This document shows, one piece after another, positions 16,952 through 26,968 of a stretch of DNA of 64,000 bases (positions are counted from its first letter, which is position 1; each line of letters opens with the position of its first letter). Position numbers and translations under genes: made by a program. The stretch lies in the NCBI RefSeq assembly GCF_004124325.1, contig NZ_QBDT01000001.1:5394001-5458000 (forward strand). Reading direction: 5' to 3'. Source of the DNA: Streptomyces sp. L2 (GTDB lineage Bacteria > Actinomycetota > Actinomycetes > Streptomycetales > Streptomycetaceae). The notes beneath the pieces are model-generated. The model was not told the DNA's origin. It worked only from the letters and a program-made list of their open reading frames with translations, and searched no databases.

Positions 16952-17125
16952 ATGCCTGCGAGCATCCATGAGGAGGCCGACCACCTCCTCGGTGCGGCGT
17001 GGATACGGGACACGATCACCCGGCTCAGCTGCCCTTCCTGCGGTTCCGCGCACGTCGCCCAAGTCCTCGGCGACAACGGCGGGATCTCCTACGTGTGCAC
17101 GGCCTGCGGCCACAGCTGGAGCTGA
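16952..17125 (+). CDS. 57-residue zinc-ribbon protein
   Basis: A small soluble protein with two CxxC pairs, LSCPSCGSAH and VCTACGHSW, spaced 27 residues apart: a classic zinc ribbon. The N-terminal 20 residues look helical (HEEADHLLGAAWIRDTI). GGGAGGGAG precedes the ATG at good spacing. The next gene starts four bases after its stop and encodes another two-CxxC protein, so they form a unit lying between two identical tRNA genes. Nucleic-acid or protein binding is plausible; no specific role is evident. Confidence 0.75.
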   Translation: MPASIHEEADHLLGAAWIRDTITRLSCPSCGSAHVAQVLGDNGGISYVCTACGHSWS

Positions 17126-17128
17126 TCG

Positions 17129-17362
17129 ATGGGTGCACACAGGCGAAAGTGCGACTGGTGCGGGAGCGGTACGCCGATCGTCCGTGACATGGAGCCGGTC
17201 AATCCCGACTACCAGTACTGGTGCGAGGAATGCGCTCGGGCGCTGATCATAAAAGGCGACCCGATCGAGACGTACCGCGAGCTGGAGGGCGAGCCGATCT
17301 ACGGCCGCCTGCTTGAGGAACACTGCACCCTCAAGAGGTTCTACTCCTTCGTCACGGCCTGA
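17129..17362 (+). CDS. 77-residue zinc-finger-like protein
   Basis: The product has two CxxC pairs, CDWCGSG and WCEECARALI, that could bind one zinc ion, followed by a charged helical segment (IETYRELEGEPIYGRLLEEHC) and an aromatic tail. It starts four bases after the preceding zinc-ribbon gene ends, indicating co-translation. Length and cysteine layout differ from the first protein, so they are probably not recent duplicates. Function unknown. Confidence 0.72.
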   Translation: MGAHRRKCDWCGSGTPIVRDMEPVNPDYQYWCEECARALIIKGDPIETYRELEGEPIYGRLLEEHCTLKRFYSFVTA

Positions 17363-17464
17363 CCCGGCCCCGGCGACCGGACCTCGGCAACGATGTCCGT
17401 AGGGGGCGGCCCTGGCGGCGAACCGGGACATCTCTCCCCGTATCCGCCCAGACCGGAAACCGAT

Positions 17465-17493
17465 TTGGTACTGCACCCCGGTGACCGTGTAAT
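17465..17493 (+). promoter_or_regulatory. Promoter of the second tRNA-Ala
   Basis: TTGGTA (17465-17470), a 17-bp spacer and TGTAAT (17488-17493) form a good vegetative-type promoter ending 40 bp before the tRNA gene. Confidence 0.6.
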
Positions 17494-17533
17494 GTTGGCG
17501 TCGCCGCCGGGGAAACCGGGCGGAGCGAAGCAA

Positions 17534-17606
17534 GGGGCTATAGCTCAGTTGGTAGAGCGCCTGCATGGCATGCAGGAGGTCAGGAGTTCAATTCTCCTTA
17601 GCTCCA
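17534..17606 (+). tRNA. tRNA-Ala (anticodon GGC), copy 2
   Basis: Identical over all 73 nt to the gene at 16518-16590, including the G-T wobble in the acceptor stem and the unencoded CCA. It has its own promoter (17465-17493) and its own terminator (17614-17649), so the two copies are independently expressed. Confidence 0.96.
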
Positions 17607-17613
17607 CAGAAGT

Positions 17614-17649
17614 CGAAGGCGGACCGTCCGAACGGATGGTCCGCCTTCG
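17614..17649 (+). terminator. Terminator after the second tRNA-Ala
   Basis: Arms about 17614-17629 and 17634-17649 (CGAAGGCGGACC / GGTCCGCCTTCG, with one mismatch near the tip and a GAAC-type loop). It starts seven bases after the tRNA. Confidence 0.83.
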
Positions 17650-17694
17650 GCGTTTGCGCAGGCGTCGTACGAGGGCGTGTGAGGCCGTCGCCGT

Positions 17695-17743
17695 ACACAC
17701 GCGTGGGGGCCGCCCGAGACCCGGGCGGCCCCCACGCGTGTGT
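17695..17743. terminator. Strong terminator for the leftward redox operon
   Basis: A perfect 21-bp inverted repeat (17695-17715 and 17723-17743) with a 7-nt loop, ending three bases from the stop of the NuoF-like gene at 17746. It can serve both strands. Confidence 0.87.
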
Positions 17744-17745
17744 GG

Positions 17746-19356
17746 TCAGCGGCCGAGGGCGCGGCGCCCGCGGCCCTGGGAGAGCACCGGCAGGTTCCGG
17801 GACGGCGCCTGCCCGCGCGTGTCCTCCTCGATGCGCAGGGCCAGCGCGGGACAGCGGCGCACCGCGCGCAGCGCCTTCGCCTCCGCGTAGCGCGGTACAT
17901 TGGCCTGGGCGACGGTCGGGAACCCGTCGGCGCCCAGCTCGAAGACCTCGGGCAGGATGTCGGCGCACAGCCCGTGGCCCCGGCACAGCGTCCAGTCGAC
18001 GTAGATCTTCTGGCGGCTGGAGCCGGTCTCCTCCGCCTCCGCGCCGCCGGGGATGCCCGTCGGGGCCCTGCCCCCCTCGAAGAGCGGCAGAACGCCCTCC
18101 ACGGGCCGTCCGCAGCCGTTCCCGAGGACATGGGCGGCCAGGTCGTCGGTGAACGCCTTGACGGTCGACTCCAGGAACATCGCGGAGCCGTCCGGGTGTG
18201 AACACGCCCCGCGCCGCTTCACGTTCTTCGCGACCTGCTTCAGCGCCTCCAGGGCGGCCGGGCCGCCGCCGTTCAGGATGTCCTCCATCCCGCGCGCGGC
18301 GGCGGGCAGTCCGAGGTAGCAGGGGCCGCACTGGCCCGCGCTCTCCTCGGCCAGCCACTGCGCCACCCGCAGCGACTCGCCCAGCGGACAGGTCTCCTGG
18401 CTGATCGGCAGGATGGCGCCCGCTCCGAGGGAACCGCCCACCGCGTCCAGCGAGTTGCGGGAGACGATCGCCTCGTTGACGGTCGCCGCGTCGATCCACT
18501 TGCCGTGGTAGCCGCCGGTGAGCACGCCCTGCGGCACCGGCGGGGCGCCGGCCAGCTGCAGCACGTAGCGCAGGGGGACACCCGTGGGGACCTCGATCAC
18601 CATCGGGCGGGCGACCGCCCCGGACACCGTGAGCATGACGGTGCCCGGTTCGTCGTACAGACCGGTGTTGCCGTAGCGCTCCGGGCCGATGCGGGCGGCG
18701 ATGGCCAGCTGTGCGAACGTCTCGGCGTTCGACAGGAGGGTGGGCGCGCCGCCGACGCCGTTGCGGGAGGCGCTGACCTTGCGGCCGGGCGGGATCGCCG
18801 GGCCGCCGTCGATCGAGCGGACCAGCGAGGAGGCGGCGCCGGTGACCATGCGCACCGGGTTGCGCTGCACCCACGCGCGGAGCGCCGATCTACGGGTGTT
18901 GCTCAGCCCGCGTTCGGCGAGCGCGGCCTCCATGGAGCGCTGGGTGGACTCCCGGGTGACCCCCACCACGAGCGTGCGGGCACCCAGGGCCTCGGCGCAC
19001 AGCAGCGCCCCGTCCAGGATGAGGTGCGGGGCACGGTTGATGAGCACCGTGTCCTTGCGGCAGGCCGGTTCGTCCTCGCTGCCGTTGACGACGACGACGG
19101 GCCGCACCCCGCGCTTGATCGCGGACTCCGCGACCGAGCGGAGCTTCTTGTGGAACGGGAAGCCGGCGCCGCCGCGGCCCTTGAGGTTGATGCCCTCGGC
19201 GAGTTGGGCCAGCTGCTCGCCCCCCAGCGGGTCCAGCGGCCCGTGCACCTTCAGGTGCATGGGCAGGTCGAGCCGTTCCACGAGGTCGAACCCGGAGGTG
19301 AGCTGCGGCAGGCCGACCACGCGCACCTCTGGGACATCGGGCAGGGCCTCGTTCAC
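17746..19356 (-). CDS. NuoF-like NADH dehydrogenase with fused 3-cysteine ferredoxin
   Basis: A 536-residue flavo-iron-sulfur protein. Residues about 55-245 carry the NuoF FMN/NADH-binding region (NLKGRGGAGFPFHKKL at 57-72, VNGSEDEPACRKD at 90-102, SNAETFAQL). An SLBB-like segment (about 240-290) follows. The 4Fe-4S region reads ESAGQCGPC (338-346) with Cys385. The first cysteine of the usual ESCGxCxPC is alanine here, and Cys323 might replace it. Residues 450-510 form a ferredoxin domain with three cysteines (Cys458, Cys464, Cys502 before Pro) as in [3Fe-4S] ferredoxins. The GTG start overlaps the stop of the membrane partner (GTGA) and has GGAGG upstream. Inferred role: passing electrons from NAD(P)H to the heme membrane protein at 19353. 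Confidence 0.85.
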   Translation of the reverse strand: MNEALPDVPEVRVVGLPQLTSGFDLVERLDLPMHLKVHGPLDPLGGEQLAQLAEGINLKGRGGAGFPFHKKLRSVAESAIKRGVRPVVVVNGSEDEPACRKDTVLINRAPHLILDGALLCAEALGARTLVVGVTRESTQRSMEAALAERGLSNTRRSALRAWVQRNPVRMVTGAASSLVRSIDGGPAIPPGRKVSASRNGVGGAPTLLSNAETFAQLAIAARIGPERYGNTGLYDEPGTVMLTVSGAVARPMVIEVPTGVPLRYVLQLAGAPPVPQGVLTGGYHGKWIDAATVNEAIVSRNSLDAVGGSLGAGAILPISQETCPLGESLRVAQWLAEESAGQCGPCYLGLPAAARGMEDILNGGGPAALEALKQVAKNVKRRGACSHPDGSAMFLESTVKAFTDDLAAHVLGNGCGRPVEGVLPLFEGGRAPTGIPGGAEAEETGSSRQKIYVDWTLCRGHGLCADILPEVFELGADGFPTVAQANVPRYAEAKALRAVRRCPALALRIEEDTRGQAPSRNLPVLSQGRGRRALGR

Positions 19357-20645
19357 CTGTAGCCTCCGGACGGCGTGTTCCAAGGTTCGCCCGAACCCGG
19401 AGCCTCGTAGGGGGCGCCGGGGGATGGTTCGGTGGCGGGACCGCTGTTGTACGTGTCACCCGAGTTGTACGTCCCGTAGAGGGTGTTCGTCTCACCTGTG
19501 TCGTACACATCACGTCCGCCGGGCCCGCCCGCGCCGGCAGTGCCGTAGGCCGGGATCGTGTAGCCCGTGTCCTGGAGCGGGTCGTACGCCGACGGCGGGG
19601 CCTCGCCGACCGGCGGCGGGGACGGGACCGGCCAGCTGCCCGAGGTGCTGGAGGGGCCGTCCACGCGCGGGACGGCCTGGGTGGCGGCCTGCGGGTCCGC
19701 CGGGAGGTCCATGCGGGCGGTCCGGCCAGCCGCGTACGGCTGCTGCCCCCGGCCCGGCGTGGACACGGCCCGGTAGGCGGCCGCGAAGCCGGACGCGGGC
19801 TCCGCGGCGGGGGTCGCGGGGGACTGGTAGAGCGGCATGCGGGAGGTCGCGGGGGCGGCGGGCGCCCGCTGCGGCTCCTGGCGGCTCCTGGAGCCCCCCA
19901 GGGAGGATTCCGCCACGCGCGCGCGTCCGGCGTCCAGATCGTCGAACTCCGGCCGCTCGGGGCCGCCCAGCAGGGCCATGAGCCGGTCGGCGACCTTGCG
20001 CTTGACCGGGCGGGGAGCGGAGCGCAGGGCGAGGCCGGCCATCACGCCCAGCAGCGACAGGCCGTAGAGGATCACGAAGACCGGCTTGGCGGTGCGGCCG
20101 GCGTACAGGCCGTGCACCAGGGCCGCGCACCAGGCCGGGTAGGCGAGCATGTGCATGGCCCGCCAGCGCGCCGCGACGGGCGCCGGTGCGGCGAAGTTGC
20201 TGCGCAGGGCGCCGGTGACACCCACGAAGATCATCAGCAGGCCGGCGAGCGAACCCAGCCCGATCAGGCCGCCGATGCCGGTGAAGCCGAGAGAGAACGG
20301 GACGATCGCGCCGATCACGCGCGTGTGGTCGAGGGCGATCTTCGTGGTGATGTGCAGCAGCAGGAACGCGATCGAGGCGACCGCGGTCGTCCGGTGCACC
20401 GCCTGGCCGATGATCCGCTGGCGGATGTCGAGGAGGATCCGGTCCTGCGCGACCAGACCCCAGATCACCGAGCAGCTGAGCGAGACGAGGGACAGCACGC
20501 CGGCGCCGAAGTTCAGGAACTCACGGAACTGGCTGCCTCCGACCAGCACGATTACGGGTATCAGCAACAGGACGACAGCGGTCGCCACCCCATAGGCCGA
20601 CCGGCCCGGTTTGGGTAGCGAACTGTTACTACGACGAGGGTTCAT
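19353..20645 (-). CDS. Ferric-reductase-like heme membrane protein
   Basis: A 430-residue protein with about six transmembrane helices in residues 17-207. Histidines occur in the arrangement of ferric reductase/NADPH oxidase cores: His84 and His98 in one helix (13 residues between) and His165 and His178 in another (12 between), suited to binding two b hemes across the membrane. It lacks the fused FAD/NADH domain of those enzymes; the NuoF-like protein encoded next, with overlapping start, may supply that function. Residues 210-430 are a cytoplasmic low-complexity tail rich in Pro, Ser, Thr and Tyr (LYGTYNSGDTYNSGP). The ATG has GGAG eight bases upstream. The terminal electron acceptor is unknown. 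Confidence 0.83.
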   Translation of the reverse strand: MNPRRSNSSLPKPGRSAYGVATAVVLLLIPVIVLVGGSQFREFLNFGAGVLSLVSLSCSVIWGLVAQDRILLDIRQRIIGQAVHRTTAVASIAFLLLHITTKIALDHTRVIGAIVPFSLGFTGIGGLIGLGSLAGLLMIFVGVTGALRSNFAAPAPVAARWRAMHMLAYPAWCAALVHGLYAGRTAKPVFVILYGLSLLGVMAGLALRSAPRPVKRKVADRLMALLGGPERPEFDDLDAGRARVAESSLGGSRSRQEPQRAPAAPATSRMPLYQSPATPAAEPASGFAAAYRAVSTPGRGQQPYAAGRTARMDLPADPQAATQAVPRVDGPSSTSGSWPVPSPPPVGEAPPSAYDPLQDTGYTIPAYGTAGAGGPGGRDVYDTGETNTLYGTYNSGDTYNSGPATEPSPGAPYEAPGSGEPWNTPSGGYR

Positions 20646-20886
20646 GGGGGCAACTCCGAGCAGTTTCGGGAAAGCGGTCCCGCTGCCGAACTCTAAGGGG
20701 CGCCATACTGATCAGTACGGGGTTTGAGTTATTGCACTGTTATCAACGGACAATGTGATCGGGGCGATGTCCCCTTAGCGGCTGTTACGCGAAGTAATCA
20801 CTGACCTTGGTTCAGTCCATGTTCTGGATCGATGGCATGTCCACATGCCATACGGAAGCGCGTCGCGGCTTGCTCAAGGGCTGCGG

Positions 20887-20892
20887 TACCCT
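20887..20892 (+). promoter_or_regulatory. -10 box of the leuS leader transcript
   Basis: TACCCT sits six bases before the leader-peptide ATG, so the leader is probably translated from the very 5' end of the RNA. No good -35 box is visible. Confidence 0.5.
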
Positions 20893-20898
20893 AACGCC

Positions 20899-20937
20899 AT
20901 GCGTGCCGTACGCCTTCTGCTTAGCGGGCCGCGCTGA
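20899..20937 (+). CDS. Leucine leader peptide of leuS attenuator
   Basis: A 12-codon reading frame encoding [12 protein letters not shown], with three consecutive leucine codons CTT CTG CTT. These codons include the rare CTT twice in a genome that prefers CTG and CTC. It is followed within 50 bp by a terminator and then leuS. Stalling at the Leu codons when charged tRNA-Leu is scarce would favour antitermination. Classical attenuators before leuS have been predicted for Streptomyces by comparative analysis of actinobacteria. Confidence 0.8.
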   Translation: MRAVRLLLSGPR

Positions 20938-20943
20938 TCAGTA

Positions 20944-21008
20944 CCGACCACCGGACGAGCCTGTGGTCGGCATCGGCGCGGCGACCCCTCCTGTGCGAGG
21001 GGCTTTTT
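20944..21008 (+). terminator. leuS attenuator: pause hairpin and terminator
   Basis: A hairpin CCGACCAC/GTGGTCGG (20944-20951 and 20963-20970) is followed by the terminator CCCCTC/GAGGGG (20985-20990 and 20997-21002) with a CTTTTT tract. An alternative pairing is visible: GCCGCGCTGAT, overlapping the leader stop codon, can pair with ATCGGCGCGGC (20972-20982, one G-T). These are the parts expected of a transcription attenuator controlling leuS; the exact switching scheme is inferred. Confidence 0.78.
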
Positions 21009-21049
21009 CGTTTCCGCAGGCAGAGACGATCGATGGAGCTTTGAGGATC

Positions 21050-23932
<2,883 letters not shown>

Positions 23933-24051
23933 CGGCTCGGGGTAGTCCCCTACGGGCAGGTTCGGGGTCTTTCCGGAACTCCGGGCCTGCCCGCAGCGTT
24001 TACGGTGGAGAGCGAAGCGGCGCATGCCGCACGGGCCCGAGGAGGAGCGTC

Positions 24052-24816
24052 GTGGAAACAGTGCTCACCGTGATCGCCGTGTTCCTCCTGCTCTTCTTCG
24101 GCCTCGGTGTGTACGCCCTGGTCAAGGCGATCGGTGCTGCCAAACGCGGCATGGACCGCACGGTCGCGCAGGCCCGCCGCACGGTCGAGGACCACACGCT
24201 GCGCGCCAAGTCCCTCGGCCGGCCGGGCCCGGCCGGTGAGATCGCCCAGCTACGGCTCGCCCTGCGCACCTCGATGCGGGCCACCCAGGACGCGCTGGCC
24301 GCGGGCGTCGCCGGGGACGAGTCGCTGAAGGAGTCCCTCGGACTCTTCGAGCGGCTCAGCGCCCACGGCCACGAGCTGGACCACGAGCTCAAGCGGCTGG
24401 AGTCCGACCCCGACCGGGCCACGCTCGCCGCCCGGCTGCCGGAGCTGCGCGCCCGCACCGAGCGCATCACCACCTCGGCAGACTCCCTGCGCTGGGCCGC
24501 CCACGACCGGGGCCGCCGCTTCGCCGACGACGACCTGGACGCCCTCAGCGCCCAGATCGACGTCGAGGCAGGGGCCCTGCGGCACTGGACCAGCGCCGAA
24601 CCGGCCGACGGGCCGGCAGCGCCCCCGTGGCCCGGCGCCCCGGCGCCCGGAACCGCCTCAGGGCCGGCCGCTCCCACCTCCCCTCCACGGCAGACCCGGC
24701 AGGAGGCGTCCGAGCAGCGCGCCGCCCAGCGGCCCGCCGCACCCTCGATCGCGCCGTCGTCCCGGCCCACGCCCTACCCCTGGCAGAAGAACCCCCGCCC
24801 CGAGAGCACCACATGA
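24052..24816 (+). CDS. Membrane-anchored coiled-coil protein downstream of leuS
   Basis: A 254-residue protein of unknown function. An N-terminal transmembrane helix (residues about 2-24, VLTVIAVFLLLFFGLGVYALVKAI) is followed by a long charged alpha-helical, probably coiled-coil region (about 30-170), then a Pro/Ala-rich disordered tail ending in PYPWQKNPRPESTT. The cytoplasmic side would carry the helical part. The GTG start has GGAGGAG eight bases upstream. It lies 119 bp after leuS on the same strand and has ordinary codon use. Confidence 0.75.
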   Translation: METVLTVIAVFLLLFFGLGVYALVKAIGAAKRGMDRTVAQARRTVEDHTLRAKSLGRPGPAGEIAQLRLALRTSMRATQDALAAGVAGDESLKESLGLFERLSAHGHELDHELKRLESDPDRATLAARLPELRARTERITTSADSLRWAAHDRGRRFADDDLDALSAQIDVEAGALRHWTSAEPADGPAAPPWPGAPAPGTASGPAAPTSPPRQTRQEASEQRAAQRPAAPSIAPSSRPTPYPWQKNPRPESTT

Positions 24817-24906
24817 CCGGGCCGCCGCCGATGAGGTCGGTCCGGTCGGTCCGGTCGGCAGGGGCCGGGCTGCCGCCCCGGCACCACGGCAGGTAACCTC
24901 CAGCTC

Positions 24907-25752
24907 ATGTCCCGCCATGTCGCGATCGTCACCGATTCAACGGCCTACCTGCCGCCGCGGACGATGGAGCGTCACGGCATCACCGCGGTGCCCCTGACCG
25001 TGGTCCTCGGCGACCAGGCACTCGAAGAGGGCACCGAGATCTCGACCCGCTCCCTGGCCCAGGCACTGCAGAAGCGGCGCCCCGTCACCACCTCCCGGCC
25101 CAGCCCCCAGACGTTCGCCGAGACCTACCGCAGGGTCGCCGACGCCGGCGCGACCGGCATCGTCTCGCTCCACCTCTCCGCCGAGCTGTCCGGCACGTAC
25201 GACGCGGCGGTCCTGGCCGCACGCGAGGCACCCGTCCCGGTCCGCGTGGTGGACACCGGCATGATCGCGATGGCCCTCGGCTTCTGCGCGCTCGCCGCGG
25301 CCGAGGCGGCGGAGAGCGGCGGCACCGTGGACGAGGCCGTCACCGCCGCCGAGAAGCGGGCCGCGGGGACCTCCGCGTACTTCTACGTCGACACCCTCGA
25401 CTATCTGCGTCGTGGCGGCCGCATCGGTGCCGCGCAGGCCCTGCTCGGCTCCGCGCTCGCCGTCAAACCGCTGCTGCAACTCGACGGCGGCCGCATCGAA
25501 CCCCTCGAAAAGGTCCGCACCGCGTCCAAGGCCATCGCCCGCCTGGAGGAGATCGCCGCCGACCGGGCCGGCGGCGCCGAGGTCGACATCGCCGTCCACC
25601 ACCTGGCCGCCCCCGACCGCGCCGCGGCACTCGCCGACCGGCTCCGGGTACGGGTTCCGGGGCTGACCGACCTTCATGTGAGCGAGGTCGGGGCGGTCAT
25701 CGGTGCCCACACCGGGCCGGGGCTGCTGGGCGTGGTCGTCTCGCCCCGATGA
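24907..25752 (+). CDS. DegV family fatty-acid-binding protein
   Basis: A 281-residue DegV protein. The family binds a fatty acid between two domains; in some bacteria such proteins (FakB) present the fatty acid to a kinase. Visible are the N-terminal VTDSTAYLP, the TSRPSPQTF motif, LHLSAELSGTYDAA, VDTGMIAMALGF, and the Arg/Gly loop DYLRRGGRIGAAQALLGSALAVKP, read here in parts. A start at 24907 is fixed by the fold; TAACCT lies seven bases upstream. No FakA kinase is nearby. Confidence 0.92.
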   Translation: MSRHVAIVTDSTAYLPPRTMERHGITAVPLTVVLGDQALEEGTEISTRSLAQALQKRRPVTTSRPSPQTFAETYRRVADAGATGIVSLHLSAELSGTYDAAVLAAREAPVPVRVVDTGMIAMALGFCALAAAEAAESGGTVDEAVTAAEKRAAGTSAYFYVDTLDYLRRGGRIGAAQALLGSALAVKPLLQLDGGRIEPLEKVRTASKAIARLEEIAADRAGGAEVDIAVHHLAAPDRAAALADRLRVRVPGLTDLHVSEVGAVIGAHTGPGLLGVVVSPR

Positions 25753-25882
25753 GGTGAGATTCCTCGTCCCCTGCTGTCGGTCCATCACTCGCGAGGGTGA
25801 TGAGGTTTTCCACAACCGGCCAGTTTTCCCCGGGAATTGACCAAGATCATCGCGAATTGGCGAAGTGCCTCATCCTCGGGGC

Positions 25883-26968
25883 ATGGCACTTCGATCACGT
25901 TCCCGCACAGCCGTCCCGACCAGCGGCCCCGGCCGAGGTCCCGCCTCCGACGGCCGCATCCGGCACCGCGGCGCCGCCGCCGGACGCCGCCGCGCACGCC
26001 ACCGCCAGCCCGCCCCGGCCGACGAACTGCGGCGCCGCGCCCAACTCCTCTTCGGCGAGCGGGCCGAGGCGGGCCGGGAATCGGGGAGCGGCCCACCGGC
26101 CGCCGATGAGCCGGCGCGCACGGAAGAGACGGACACGGTCACGGACCTCGACCCCGGCCCGCTCCCCGAACCGGCAACGGCCCAGCCGTCACGAGGCCGG
26201 CCGGCGTCCGCCGAGGCGGTGCCGCCGGTGCCGTCGGTGCCTGAGCGGCCGGAGACCGCCCTCCTCGGCCGGGGTGCGCGGGCCGGGCTGGCACTGCGCG
26301 AGCGGTTGCCGGTGTGGATGCAGGCCCGCTGCGGGGTGGAGCGCCGGGGTGTGGTCGCGCTCGCCGTGGTGCTGGTGGCCGCCGCGCTGTTCGCCGTGCA
26401 GCACTTCTGGGCGGGGCGGACCCAGACGGTGAGCGCGCCTCAAGTCGTACGGGCGGAGGTGCCGTTCAAGAGGAAGGGCGGTGCGGGCACGACGTCCATG
26501 GCGGTGGCGAGTCCGTCCGGGACACCGGGCAGGGAGATCGTCGTGGACGTCACGGGCAAGGTGCGGCATCCCGGCATCCGGCGGTTGCCGGCGGGCTCCC
26601 GCGTCGCCGACGCGCTGCGCGCGGCGGGTGGCCTGCGGCCGGGCGCACGGACGGAGAACCTCAACCAGGCCCGCTTCCTGGTGGACGGCGAACAGGTCGC
26701 CGTCGGCACCCCGGCAGCGGCCCCCGGCGGCACCGGACCGGCGGGCGCGGTGTCGGGTTCCGACCCCGGACCGACGGCCCCGGTGTCCCTCAACACGGCG
26801 ACCGCGGCCCAGCTCGACACCCTGCCCGGCGTCGGTCCCGTCCTGGCCCAGCACATCATCGACTACCGCACCCGGCACGGCGGCTTCCGCTCCGTGAACG
26901 AACTGCGCCAGGTCGACGGCATCGGCGCCCGCCGCTACACCGACCTGCGAAGCCTGGTAACCCCATGA
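25883..26968 (+). CDS. comEA: Competence protein ComEA (helix-hairpin-helix DNA-binding)
   Basis: A 361-residue membrane-anchored DNA-binding protein. A Pro/Arg-rich cytoplasmic N-terminus (about 150 residues) is followed by one transmembrane helix (about 151-172, GVVALAVVLVAAALFAVQHF). An SLBB domain comes next (EIVVDVTGKVRHPGIRRLPAGSRVADALRAAGG, read in parts), then two helix-hairpin-helix motifs at the C-terminus (SLNTATAAQLDTLPGVGPVLAQ and VNELRQVDGIGARRY). It acts outside the membrane to bind DNA for uptake with ComEC. The gene's stop overlaps the comEC ATG by four bases (ATGA). The ATG at 25883 has a weak ribosome site (CGGGG). Confidence 0.88.
   Translation: MALRSRSRTAVPTSGPGRGPASDGRIRHRGAAAGRRRARHRQPAPADELRRRAQLLFGERAEAGRESGSGPPAADEPARTEETDTVTDLDPGPLPEPATAQPSRGRPASAEAVPPVPSVPERPETALLGRGARAGLALRERLPVWMQARCGVERRGVVALAVVLVAAALFAVQHFWAGRTQTVSAPQVVRAEVPFKRKGGAGTTSMAVASPSGTPGREIVVDVTGKVRHPGIRRLPAGSRVADALRAAGGLRPGARTENLNQARFLVDGEQVAVGTPAAAPGGTGPAGAVSGSDPGPTAPVSLNTATAAQLDTLPGVGPVLAQHIIDYRTRHGGFRSVNELRQVDGIGARRYTDLRSLVTP

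Noticed and set aside
16518..17606. Integrated element between the two tRNA-Ala genes
   Set aside because: No integrase, recombinase or plasmid gene lies between them; only two small zinc proteins with ordinary codon use.
25770..25850. Replication-origin-like DnaA box TTTTCCACA before comEA
   Set aside because: A single imperfect match without a cluster of boxes or a neighbouring dnaA/dnaN.
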